From Candidatus Woesearchaeota archaeon (GTDB taxonomy: Archaea; Nanobdellota; Nanobdellia; Woesearchaeales; UBA525): DNA of 30,027 nucleotides. Positions 21,401 to 29,277 of the stretch are shown here, piece by piece (within the stretch, counting starts at the first letter, position 1; each line of letters starts with the position of its first letter). The DNA lies in NCBI GenBank assembly GCA_018221165.1, contig JAAOYD010000111.1, positions 1 through 30,027 of the forward strand, read 5' to 3'. The position numbers and the translations under genes are program-made. Under the pieces are notes generated by a model. It had not been told where the DNA came from and made no database searches. It saw only the letters and a program-made list of their open reading frames with translations.

Positions 21401-24400
21401 TCTTGATCAGGCAAGTTAGTATCGCCTGGTGTGGTCAGCGTCGGCAGAGAGGAATAAGGCGGAGAATACATCGGTGCCGCTGCACAGCTCCCGTCACCTT
21501 GGCAGACGTCGGTACCACTACAATTACACGTACTGCACTGGTTGATGAGCGTACCACCACTGCAAAAGAGCGGCTGATTTGATGAGCATTCATTGTAGGG
21601 CGTGCCGTCACCGCAGGTTTGCGCCACTGTCCCGTCTGACTCATACGCTCCTAAATCTGGTGCATCTCCTTGCGGTATCGTATTGTCATCGTAGTCTCGA
21701 GTAAGACCAACAGGAATGCCCGCGTCAATCGCTGGCGAACCTTCTTGAAGCGTGAAGTCCTGGTTGGCAATGTCAGTGAGGAGTGGGTCTTGTTCCATGC
21801 TGTTCGAGCAGCCCGATGCTCCGCAATAGAGCGTCTCCCAAGCATCGTATGTATCATAGAGATCAGGACCCCAGCCATCAGGTCCCCATTGAATGAAATC
21901 GTCCCTCTCAGGACCAAACGCGTTGTTCTCGTAGACGTTGCCTGAACCAAGGACTTCATCATTGTCGCCACCGTTCCGCGCCCATAACGCGAGCGCGTTA
22001 CCGTCGAAGATATTATTCTTAATCTCATTGTCCTCGATGAAGCCCCATCCGTTATATCCAGTCACATCAGAGACGCCGTTGGTAGCCAATATCGCGACGC
22101 CGATATGTCCGCCGCTGATGATGTTATTGTATATCTTGTTCCTGGCCGAGGGCGTTCCGCCCCGTGAATCTATCCTGATGCCTGAGTTGGACCACAAGCT
22201 TCTATCCTTGCCCTCTTTCGAATTATTGTACAGGACGTTGTGGTGGACGAGCGCATCGCTCGTGCACTCCAGGAAGATGCCGTGCAGAGCATTGTCATGG
22301 ATGATGTTATAGCGAATTATATTTGGGTTGTCAGGGTTGGTCGGCGAGGCGAAATCAAGCCATATTCCAACAGAGCTGACGCCAGTCGGTGAGTAGACGA
22401 CGCCGTTGTCATGGACATGGTTGCGCTCGATGATGATATCATCCATGCCTGTCGGCCCCCAGAACTTAATGCCACCGGTCCAATGCTGCTGAAACTCCCG
22501 CTCTTCCTGGTAGACGGCGCTTCCGTAGACTTCGTTGTTCCTGATGCGGAAACCGCTGGCGACGCCTGGTTCGACGACGGCGAAACCTATACCTTGGATG
22601 CCATTGTAGCGCGCGATGCTGTCCTCAACCACAATATCACCATAGTTGATATCCGAATTGAACGCGAAGCCGCCAAGCCAACCCCATTCGACCGTGACCC
22701 GTCGAAACGTTATATTGCTTGATCTCCAGATGAAAATGCCGCGCTGGTTCGCCTGGCTGACGGTGATGTCCTCGATGACAACATTATTGTCTTGACCCAT
22801 GTTGATGATGTTCCATCCCTGAGTGGCTTCCACACCAGGGCCGTTCCTGTTGTCCGGGTCGCCGTTGGTGTCGTAGAGGTAAAGCGTGTCGGTGGTGTCG
22901 TCCCACCACCAGTCGAGGTGACCAGTGAGGTTCGCGACCTCATCTTCCCTGTCACCGTAGGTACCGTCAATCCATATCTGGTTCGGTCCGGGCGCAGTAT
23001 TATAGGGTATGACTGTAGCTTGCCAGATATTGCCGGCATAGTTGGTCCATCCCGTGACGAGGACGCTGCCCTTGAAGAGCGGCTTCTCGCCGGTACCATA
23101 CGCACCATAGGTTGTCGGCTGGTCAGAAAGGCCACCTATCGGACCCCAACCCTCGCGCCATGTGTCACCACGCTTGAAAAGGACGGTGTCGCCGGCCACG
23201 AACGGGGAGTTCCATAACGTAATCTGGCGGGCAGTCTGCCATGGTTGGTCTATTGTTCCTGGGTTGTCATCGTTACCTTCGCTCGAGGAGACGTAGTAGG
23301 TTGTGCCGGCTCCTGGTTCCACTACATCTGGACTTTCGAACGCTCCTCTTGTCGGTGCTGCCAGGTTGACTGGTCGTCCGTAGAAATCACCGTCGGCGTA
23401 GATGTCAACGCCGAACTTAGCAAGTGCTGCTGATTGGATGTTCTCACCGACCCAGTCATTCGGGTCCGTCATTGAGACAGGTGTATAATCATATGTGTTC
23501 TCATCTTGGAAGTTGTAGTCTGTGCCACGGTCGAGAATCTTACTGTTGAGGCCGAAGCCCAGCTGACTTTGCATCTCTTCGAAGGTATATATTTGCGGAT
23601 TATAGTCTCCCTGCCACCAGAAGCAAACCTCGCCGCCAGGACAGTCTTCATCGCGAAAGCAGCCCGGTGTACCGTCGCTGCATGTTCCGTCAGAGGTTCC
23701 CCATGCAATCCTGTTGTTGCCTGTGGACCAGATATTGTAATCAATCTCTTCACCACCAGTTAGATCTTCATGAGTATATCTGGTCGCCCAGGTGACCCAA
23801 CCGCCACTGTCGCGCACATAGACGTTATTCTTGAGTATGGTGTCCTTAGTTGAGTAGAGGGCTACCACGTCGCCGTTGCCACCTCCCATGTCGACGGTGT
23901 TGTGGACCATCCAGTTGCCCGTATTGAATATCTCGTCACCCATGTAGACTGCGGCCATGCCGTTCGCTTGATTCGTGCTTCCGATGACGTTGAAGTAGTA
24001 GAGATTGTCGAAGGTCGAATGGCTCGTTGAGATTCCTGCACCCCATGAGTCTCGGGTGTTGTCGTAGATGAGATTGTGGTGGATGGTCGACTGTTCGGTG
24101 TAAAACTCATAGAGGATGCCTGAGGCTGCGTTGCTGTACGCGGTGTTGTGGTGGATGTCCATATACTTGATGCCTGAGCCGACATTGAGTTCAGAACCAT
24201 CACCTCCGCATGAGAGCGCACCACAATCAACGCCGACACCTTTCGCGTCGCAGTTGGAGGAAGGGGTGTTTGCATGACTTCCTGTTTCATCGCAGCGCGC
24301 GCCACCTTCACGAGCCTGGACATCTCCTTCGCAGACGCAATCAGTATTGATACCTGAACCATCAAAATTAAAGCCAGAACCGCCACCAGTTCCACCACTA

Positions 24401-27400
24401 CCCATTCCGCCATTCTCATAGGCGCTGCTATAACTAACTTCGTCACGCTTGCCTTGTCTTGGGAGACAAGCCCCTGAACAGTCGGCGTCGCTGTCGCAGC
24501 CAGTTATACCATCGCTACAGTAACGGGGCATACCATTCCACCAGAACATACCAAGACCGTCACCGTAGTTGTGATACAAAGTGTTGTTGCTGAAGAACAA
24601 GCCTGTGCCCTCAAAAAATGGATTGCCAGTGATTCCGACACCATCTCCGCCATTGTCGTGGACATCATTGTTCGTGAACTTGAGTTTTGCGTCGTGATAT
24701 TTTACATTAGGTCCGCCATATTTGAAGCTAGTCCCGCCATTGTAGCGGAGCTCGCAATTGTCGATTATGTATCCTTCACAAGGTATTCCCTGGCAGTAAT
24801 TCAAGACACCATTTGCAGTCCCGTGCTCAGCAATGATGTTCTCAATCCTGATGTGATTTGAACCCATGAAATTGATAGCGTTATCCACTTGTGGAATGTG
24901 GACAGCACCCCAGCGCGAATCAGGGTCGCCACTGTCCGAGCGAACATAGACTGTATCATATCCAAGCCCATCGGCGTTGCCATAGGCAAATTGTTGGTCG
25001 AGTACGAGTGTTCCAGGTGTGCCGACGAGGCAGTCATCGCATGTCACGAGCTTGTCGCCACAAAGCTGTCCTGGTTCAGAGGGACAGGAGCCTCTGTTAA
25101 AGACGTCGCCAGTATCTGAGAAGAGTCGCCATTCGTAATAGCTTCCGACTTCCTTCTCAACGATGCGTTGTGAACCCGTAACAAGATAATATTCGTTCGT
25201 GCCTGAACCGCTGGCTTGCCAACTCCATCCTTCAGCGACAGGATCAAATGCTGTCGAGAGAATGGGCTTCTCTCCAGTGCCATAGGCCCCGAAGGTGATA
25301 GGCTCTGCCTCTGTTCCCTGGGCATTAATCTTTAAAGGTGCATGAGAATATGGTGCAGATTCTTCCTGTTCCCGGAATGTTTCGCCGCGTTTGAACAAGA
25401 CGCTGTCACCTGGCTCGAGACTGCCTTGTATCTGCGACACCTTTAGCATCGTCTGCCATGCAGTTCCTTCAGTGAGTCCGTCGTTGGCATCACTCCCACC
25501 GGTGGCGTCGACGTAGTAGGTCGTGCCTGATGGCCGCGGAGCTTCAGCAGTCAGTTCAATGTAATTAATGTCATACCAACCCGTTTCTGCAACAAGACGT
25601 AGGATGTGATTGCCTGCTGTGAGACTAAATGGTCCACTCGTGAGCGTCGTCCAGCTGTCAGTGTCCCAGTTCCCGGTAATCGGCACAGTAATTGTTCCTG
25701 TTACATCAATACCATCTACCTCAAGATGGAACTGTCCGGTGTCGACTTCACTCAGCACACGGAAGCCAAAGGTATACTCGCCACTACTACTAACATCAAT
25801 AGTGTATTCCATCCATTCGCCTGGTTCGTTCCAGCCGATAGCGTGACCAGTATCAGTAACACCACTGATTGTCTTAATGTCAACTTCTTCCCCGTCACGA
25901 TAGGTTGAATCACCATTGTTCGCGGGAGTTGTGTCAGAATATGCAAGACCAGAGCCACCAGTATCAAAATCTTCAGCCTGAATAATTCCTGGAATAGTAT
26001 GAGGACCGTTATAGGGTGCTTGCGCTGGTAACGGAAGTATAAGGATGTCGTTGCTCGTTCCCCAATCACTTTCGCCGTCAGTGTCGCGCGCTTTCATGGA
26101 ACAGCTCCAGGTTTCGCCAGCACTCGTATTTATGTTCGGGAATATTGAAACAAACTCGACACCGCTCACTTGCGGTCCGTAGAGCATAACAGTGTCAAGC
26201 ACGCCGTCTTTTGCCCATTGCACCGTGACATTTATGGCATCCCCGTTTGGATCATTAAGTGTCGCTGTGCAGTGCAAGTTCTGATTTTCCAGGTTGCTTC
26301 CGTCCGCGCTCGTCAGGATAGGTTCAGGAATGTCAGGAGAAAAAGGAGGTGCTATGAGGCAACTTTCATCACCTTGGCAGTCCTCACCCTCAGGACAATA
26401 ACATGTACTGCACTGGTCTATGAGCGTTCCTGCGCTGCAGAAGAGCGGCTGATTTGATGAGCATTGATTGTAGGGTGTGTTGTCACTGCAGGTTTGTGGT
26501 GCAATCCCGTCAGATTCATATGCACCCAAATCCGGCGCAGTTCCTTGGGGGATTATGTCGCCGTTGTAGTCCTGCGTGAAACCGAGGTCGACGCCTGCGT
26601 CGATTGCTGGTGAACCTTCTTGGAGCGTGAAGTCATCGCCTACAGGATTCATGATGAGTGGATCGCCTTCGACGCTGTTGCTGCAGCCGGGCGTGCCGCA
26701 ATACACTGTTTCCCATGCATTGTAGGTATCCAATCGATCAGGACCCCAATAATCAGGGCCCCATTGAATGAAGTCAGTAAATTCTGGTCCGAAGTTGTTG
26801 TTCTCGTATACGTTTCCCGAACCGTGGACGCCGTCATTGTCTCCGCCTTCGAAGGCACGGAGCGCTAAATTGTTGATGTCGATGAAGATGTTGTTCTTTA
26901 TCTCATTATCCTCAATCATACCCCATCGCATGACGCCATCGATATCTGAATTCCCTTCGTAAGCTACGAGGGTAATGCCCGTCTCTGCCTTGACGATGAC
27001 GTTGTTGTAGATCTTGTTCCTGCTGCCACCTTCACCGCCACGGGAGTCGATCCTGATTGCTGAATTCGCCCATAGACCAGATTCTCCTTCTTCTTGTGCA
27101 TTGTTGTAGAGGATGTTGTGGTGGACAAGAGTATCGTGGCCGCTTTCTAGGAAAATTCCTGTCCTGCCTGTGTTCTGTATATTGTTGTATCTGATGATAT
27201 TTGGGTTGGCGGGGTTAGTGGGTGATGCGAAATCCATCCAGATACCGACAGGGCGCGATTGGTAAAGCGCACCATCTGAAAACGTTCCCGGACCGTAGTT
27301 GAAAGGCAGGCCGTTGTCATACACGTTGTTATGTTCAATGATGACATCATTCATGCCGCCAGGACCCCAGAACTTGATGCCGCCAGACCATCGCTGAGCA

Positions 27401-29196
27401 TCAGTCCAGACTCCTTGGTAAATTGCGTTTCCGTAGACTTCATTGCGTCGTATGCGATAGCCAGACGAAGTGGAGGCAGCTGTTCTCATTGTGCCGAAAC
27501 CAAGACCATTGATGCCGTTGTAGCGCGCGATGCTGTCTTGAACAATGATATTGCCGTGTTGAACGTTACCATGCGTTGATAATCCTCCTTCCCAATTCCA
27601 TTCGACAGTAACATTCGTGACCTCAACATTGTTTATATTATAGCCGAACATACCTTGGTTATTCGAGTGACTGATTGTAAGATCTCTGATGATGACGTTG
27701 CCGTTTCCGAAGTTGATGGGTCTCTCGCGTTGACCTGCTTCAATCCCTGGATTGTTTCTATTATCCGAATCGCCCCCTGTATCATAGAGATGAAGTATAC
27801 CGCCTTCCCAATACCAATCGAGATGATTAACTAATACGCTATTATTTTGTCTATCGCCAAAAGTTCCATCAATGAAAACTTGCTGCGGCTCCACCCCTAC
27901 AGGTGCTTGCCAAAGGTTTCCAGAACCTGTCCAACCAGTAATGAGATCGCTACCTTTTATTATTGGTTGCGGACCTGAACCGTACGCGCCATACGTGATG
28001 CGTTCAGTAGGTGTACCTGCTCTCGTATCGAACCGTTCCCGCCAGGTCTCACCTCGTTTGAACAACACTGTATCGCCTGGCTGTAGCGGGAAGCCACTCA
28101 TTTGATTTATCGTTTGCCAGGCGTCTCCTTCGCTGAGGCCGTCGTTGCTGTCACTTCCACTAGTAGCATCAACATAATAGGTGTAGGGTGGCCCACTTAC
28201 TTGTGGCGCACAGCTTCCGTCACCTTGGCACACATCAGTACCAGAACAATTGCACGTAGCACAATCATCAATTAAAGTCCCTGCGTCACAATATTGTGGT
28301 TGATTACTTGAGCAGGTGCTATAGGCCGTACCGTCAGAACAAGTACTGGGTGCTGCTACTTGTCCATCCCAACCCGCAAGCCTAGCCATCATCCACCAGA
28401 ACGCCTGGCCTTTCATCTTGCAGTTGTAGCCATGGCTGTGGGCACAGCTGAGGAGATTGAGGCAGTCGTCGGGATGGTTGTTGCACCAGTCGGCGCACCA
28501 GTCGCAGGCGTCGCGCGTCGTCGGATAGAAAACCCCTGCCGGGTCGTAGTTCTCGATGTCCGCGAAATCATAGAGGACCATATTGTTCGCTATGGCGTAG
28601 TCGCGGACCATCTGGTTGTTCCTAGTCGTGGTCTCGCGATCAAGCCCGTTGTTGGCCAGGTGACCGGTCATGAGGATGAATTCAGTGTTCAGGTACTCGC
28701 TGTTTAGCCCCGCCATGTTGTTGAGGTAGCGCTGTACGGTCTCGACGGTATTGCTTGATTGCTCTCCGCACCAAGACCACATCGAGAAATCGTAGTTTCC
28801 TGTATCGACGACCGCTCGTGTTCGGTCTAGTCCGGAAGTGCCATCCCAGTAATCGCCTGGTGTGATATAAGTCTCGGGCGGGTTGCCGTCGTAGATGCGG
28901 AAGGCGGGTGGAATCTCCTCTGGTGGGAGCCCTTCTGTTCCTGCGACCCTTCTTGCGTAAGCATACTTTGTATCTTCATTCCTCCAGTAAGTGAGACCAG
29001 TATTTAATTGGGAGCCGTGAGAAGTATGTGCAAAGTGCATAGTCAGCAATTTTGCCTGCTCAAGCCATTGGTCGGGAATCTTGCTGATATTCGCAGTCGT
29101 ATGGTCTATGATAATAGGTTCGCTCCAGGCAAATACTACATTGATAGCTAAGAGTAAGATAAAAAAGAGTATTATATACTGCAGTATGCGACGCAT
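18406..29196 (-). CDS. Giant secreted, membrane-anchored multidomain surface protein (3596 aa)
   Basis: This is one uninterrupted frame. Approximate residues: signal peptide 1-23; an N-terminal domain 24-278 with HTSHGSQLNTG; Cys module 286-330; right-handed beta-helix A 338-896; Cys module 903-947; Ig-like 958-1053; CBM6 1062-1215 (begins IPGIIQAEDFD); beta-helix B 1225-1955 with Cys-rich inserts; beta-helix C 1966-2517; Cys module 2528-2572; Ig-like 2583-2688; beta-helix D 2691-3246; Cys module 3255-3297; a 13-Gly run near 3306-3318; a charged domain to about 3460; one membrane helix 3462-3487; and a cytoplasmic pair of ~45-residue helical repeats to 3596. The helices recall pectate-lyase/PbH1 glycan-binding or glycan-cleaving folds. 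The start is certain: TAG directly precedes the ATG, GAGGG lies at 29200-29204 and the TATA box at 29229. The likely role is host- or matrix-contact adhesin or polysaccharide handling at the surface; enzyme activity is unproven. Confidence 0.9.
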   Translation of the reverse strand: MRRILQYIILFFILLLAINVVFAWSEPIIIDHTTANISKIPDQWLEQAKLLTMHFAHTSHGSQLNTGLTYWRNEDTKYAYARRVAGTEGLPPEEIPPAFRIYDGNPPETYITPGDYWDGTSGLDRTRAVVDTGNYDFSMWSWCGEQSSNTVETVQRYLNNMAGLNSEYLNTEFILMTGHLANNGLDRETTTRNNQMVRDYAIANNMVLYDFADIENYDPAGVFYPTTRDACDWCADWCNNHPDDCLNLLSCAHSHGYNCKMKGQAFWWMMARLAGWDGQVAAPSTCSDGTAYSTCSSNQPQYCDAGTLIDDCATCNCSGTDVCQGDGSCAPQVSGPPYTYYVDATSGSDSNDGLSEGDAWQTINQMSGFPLQPGDTVLFKRGETWRERFDTRAGTPTERITYGAYGSGPQPIIKGSDLITGWTGSGNLWQAPVGVEPQQVFIDGTFGDRQNNSVLVNHLDWYWEGGILHLYDTGGDSDNRNNPGIEAGQRERPINFGNGNVIIRDLTISHSNNQGMFGYNINNVEVTNVTVEWNWEGGLSTHGNVQHGNIIVQDSIARYNGINGLGFGTMRTAASTSSGYRIRRNEVYGNAIYQGVWTDAQRWSGGIKFWGPGGMNDVIIEHNNVYDNGLPFNYGPGTFSDGALYQSRPVGIWMDFASPTNPANPNIIRYNNIQNTGRTGIFLESGHDTLVHHNILYNNAQEEGESGLWANSAIRIDSRGGEGGSRNKIYNNVIVKAETGITLVAYEGNSDIDGVMRWGMIEDNEIKNNIFIDINNLALRAFEGGDNDGVHGSGNVYENNNFGPEFTDFIQWGPDYWGPDRLDTYNAWETVYCGTPGCSNSVEGDPLIMNPVGDDFTLQEGSPAIDAGVDLGFTQDYNGDIIPQGTAPDLGAYESDGIAPQTCSDNTPYNQCSSNQPLFCSAGTLIDQCSTCYCPEGEDCQGDESCLIAPPFSPDIPEPILTSADGSNLENQNLHCTATLNDPNGDAINVTVQWAKDGVLDTVMLYGPQVSGVEFVSIFPNINTSAGETWSCSMKARDTDGESDWGTSNDILILPLPAQAPYNGPHTIPGIIQAEDFDTGGSGLAYSDTTPANNGDSTYRDGEEVDIKTISGVTDTGHAIGWNEPGEWMEYTIDVSSSGEYTFGFRVLSEVDTGQFHLEVDGIDVTGTITVPITGNWDTDSWTTLTSGPFSLTAGNHILRLVAETGWYDINYIELTAEAPRPSGTTYYVDATGGSDANDGLTEGTAWQTMLKVSQIQGSLEPGDSVLFKRGETFREQEESAPYSHAPLKINAQGTEAEPITFGAYGTGEKPILSTAFDPVAEGWSWQASGSGTNEYYLVTGSQRIVEKEVGSYYEWRLFSDTGDVFNRGSCPSEPGQLCGDKLVTCDDCLVGTPGTLVLDQQFAYGNADGLGYDTVYVRSDSGDPDSRWGAVHIPQVDNAINFMGSNHIRIENIIAEHGTANGVLNYCQGIPCEGYIIDNCELRYNGGTSFKYGGPNVKYHDAKLKFTNNDVHDNGGDGVGITGNPFFEGTGLFFSNNTLYHNYGDGLGMFWWNGMPRYCSDGITGCDSDADCSGACLPRQGKRDEVSYSSAYENGGMGSGGTGGGSGFNFDGSGINTDCVCEGDVQAREGGARCDETGSHANTPSSNCDAKGVGVDCGALSCGGDGSELNVGSGIKYMDIHHNTAYSNAASGILYEFYTEQSTIHHNLIYDNTRDSWGAGISTSHSTFDNLYYFNVIGSTNQANGMAAVYMGDEIFNTGNWMVHNTVDMGGGNGDVVALYSTKDTILKNNVYVRDSGGWVTWATRYTHEDLTGGEEIDYNIWSTGNNRIAWGTSDGTCSDGTPGCFRDEDCPGGEVCFWWQGDYNPQIYTFEEMQSQLGFGLNSKILDRGTDYNFQDENTYDYTPVSMTDPNDWVGENIQSAALAKFGVDIYADGDFYGRPVNLAAPTRGAFESPDVVEPGAGTTYYVSSSEGNDDNPGTIDQPWQTARQITLWNSPFVAGDTVLFKRGDTWREGWGPIGGLSDQPTTYGAYGTGEKPLFKGSVLVTGWTNYAGNIWQATVIPYNTAPGPNQIWIDGTYGDREDEVANLTGHLDWWWDDTTDTLYLYDTNGDPDNRNGPGVEATQGWNIINMGQDNNVVIEDITVSQANQRGIFIWRSSNITFRRVTVEWGWLGGFAFNSDINYGDIVVEDSIARYNGIQGIGFAVVEPGVASGFRIRNNEVYGSAVYQEEREFQQHWTGGIKFWGPTGMDDIIIERNHVHDNGVVYSPTGVSSVGIWLDFASPTNPDNPNIIRYNIIHDNALHGIFLECTSDALVHHNVLYNNSKEGKDRSLWSNSGIRIDSRGGTPSARNKIYNNIISGGHIGVAILATNGVSDVTGYNGWGFIEDNEIKNNIFDGNALALWARNGGDNDEVLGSGNVYENNAFGPERDDFIQWGPDGWGPDLYDTYDAWETLYCGASGCSNSMEQDPLLTDIANQDFTLQEGSPAIDAGIPVGLTRDYDDNTIPQGDAPDLGAYESDGTVAQTCGDGTPYNECSSNQPLFCSGGTLINQCSTCNCSGTDVCQGDGSCAAAPMYSPPYSSLPTLTTPGDTNLPDQDLTCAATLFDDDGHAMNVSVQWWRDGGLQVSYDFDNSYVPGTSFSTMLDSAETSEGEQWECAIRVTDPFNESSWTYSDVLTIITELPPSSGTTYYVSSSDGDDANDGLTLATPWQTPQKVTRWDSPVVAGDTVLFKRGDMWRGGWGPLGGLPGQPTRYGAYGTGEKPLFKGSILVSDWTLYSGDIWQATVTPPSNAPGPSQIWIDGTYGDREDEVANLSGHLDWYWENVSGVPTLYLYDTAGDPDDRNLPGIEVSNAWNIITFGADNNVVIEDIAVSQSNDDGFNGWRSSNITFRRVTAEWNWMSGIAMSSNDDFGGMVVEDSISRYNGGQGITFSNTGGTASGFRIRNNEVYGSAVYQEERAYQQHWTGGIKFWGPTGMEDIIIEYNDVHDNGIVNSPTGVSSVGIWFDYASSFNPDKPNIVRYNLVRDNARHGIFLESNSDVLVHHNILYNNAQEEGLAGGWTNSGIRIDARIGTPSDRNKIYNNIIVDGYIGLHLAPYQSDGNWGSTSDNEVKNNIFLGNTLAIRAYNGGDNDGIHGSGNVYENNAFGTERAGFIQWGNDIWGDDNDFFNTYDSWDAAYCDTLSQSPGCSNSVEVDPLLTNIALHDFTLQDGSPAIDAGIDVGLTQDYLGNGIPQDDAPDIGAYEYGGVPLSTCSDGTPYSQCSTTLPQYCNAGTLVNLCSTCGCSGTNVCQGETCQAPQPPQSTGGGGGGGGGGGGGFGGPPTFVLTKEQVTQGYRRAFPPQAKVKFPINKKEQEITVLSIKGKKVHVKIGRGAGRELILSEGEKEMVEFDNDDYGDLSITFWKVADGKADLELRAVHEKISQLVLESLKELAPEERSAEDEPAMKEEAKSKPEPLIPEKEKPIFHVALLLILLAAGLVGGALYFMIWTPKTLPPDPYEPGEQYVEELFSKGYEPHTIAEKLHAEGWTSDQTAKLFLMSDDPYLAAEEYAMRLLEQGASPKDIAQHFRQTGWKDNLIVYVTWKAIAREKELAKA
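19241..19279 (-). repeat. 13-codon polyglycine tract
   Basis: Thirteen consecutive GGN codons (GGC, GGT and GGA mixed) before FGGPP form a flexible linker between the ectodomain and the membrane-proximal part. The G-rich coding strand could form a quadruplex or slip. Confidence 0.85.
19306..19434 (-). repeat. Cys module 4
   Basis: Module of pattern CSDGTPYSQC...YCNAGTLVNLC-CGC-C...C, with about eight Cys in 43 residues. It is the most degenerate of the four copies. Confidence 0.8.
19455..21125 (-). repeat. Beta-helix unit D (internal duplicate of C)
   Basis: It starts TTYYVSSSDGDDANDG and ends DIGAYEYGG. It aligns end to end with unit C, with shared GGIKFWGPTGM, SPTGVSSVGIW and RHGIFLE segments. 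In a 60-base sample about 50 positions match unit C, and many differences fall at third codon positions. Confidence 0.85.
21484..21615 (-). repeat. Cys module 3
   Basis: Same ~44-residue module, CGDGTPYNEC...FCSGGTLINQC-CNC-C...C. It follows beta-helix C. Confidence 0.85.
21640..23305 (-). repeat. Beta-helix unit C (internal duplicate of D)
   Basis: It starts TTYYVSSSEGNDDNPG and ends DLGAYESDG. Unlike A and D, it is not preceded by a Cys or Ig-like module but follows unit B directly. Confidence 0.85.
23330..25525 (-). repeat. Beta-helix unit B (divergent, Cys inserts)
   Basis: It starts TTYYVDATGGSDANDG. It is longer than the others and carries three Cys-rich insertions (encoded near 23610-23690, 24230-24350 and 24460-24520) of the form CSDGxxGC-x2-DxDC. 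It sits behind the CBM6 domain. Confidence 0.8.
26359..26490 (-). repeat. Cys module 2
   Basis: Same module, CSDNTPYNQC...FCSAGTLIDQC-CYC...C. It follows beta-helix A. Confidence 0.85.
26500..28185 (-). repeat. Beta-helix unit A
   Basis: It starts YYVDATSGSDSNDG and ends DLGAYESDG. It is related to C and D over its full length, and less closely to B. Confidence 0.85.
28209..28341 (-). repeat. Cys module 1
   Basis: Same module, CSDGTAYSTC...YCDAGTLIDDC-CNC-C...C. It links the N-terminal domain to beta-helix A. Confidence 0.85.
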
Positions 29197-29228
29197 CTAC
29201 CCTCAAGAGCTTTTTCCCGTAACGCACC

Positions 29229-29236
29229 TTTTAAAT
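29229..29236 (-). promoter_or_regulatory. TATA box for the giant surface protein gene
   Basis: The minus strand reads ATTTAAAA, centred about 36 bp before the start. This gives a leader of ~10 nt carrying GAGGG. Confidence 0.5.
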
Positions 29237-29277
29237 GTTCCTCTCAAAGAGGTTCTTTAGGTATCAAAATAAGAATT

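Noticed and set aside
19300..28345. Regularly spaced repeats as a CRISPR array
   Set aside because: They are in-frame protein repeats (Cys modules, beta-helix units) with coding divergence, not short identical repeats with spacers.
18776..28707. Many open frames of 60-140 codons on the plus strand across the giant gene
   Set aside because: They are antisense shadows of a repeat-rich frame; their products are low-complexity and none has a TATA box or ribosome-binding site at the right distance.
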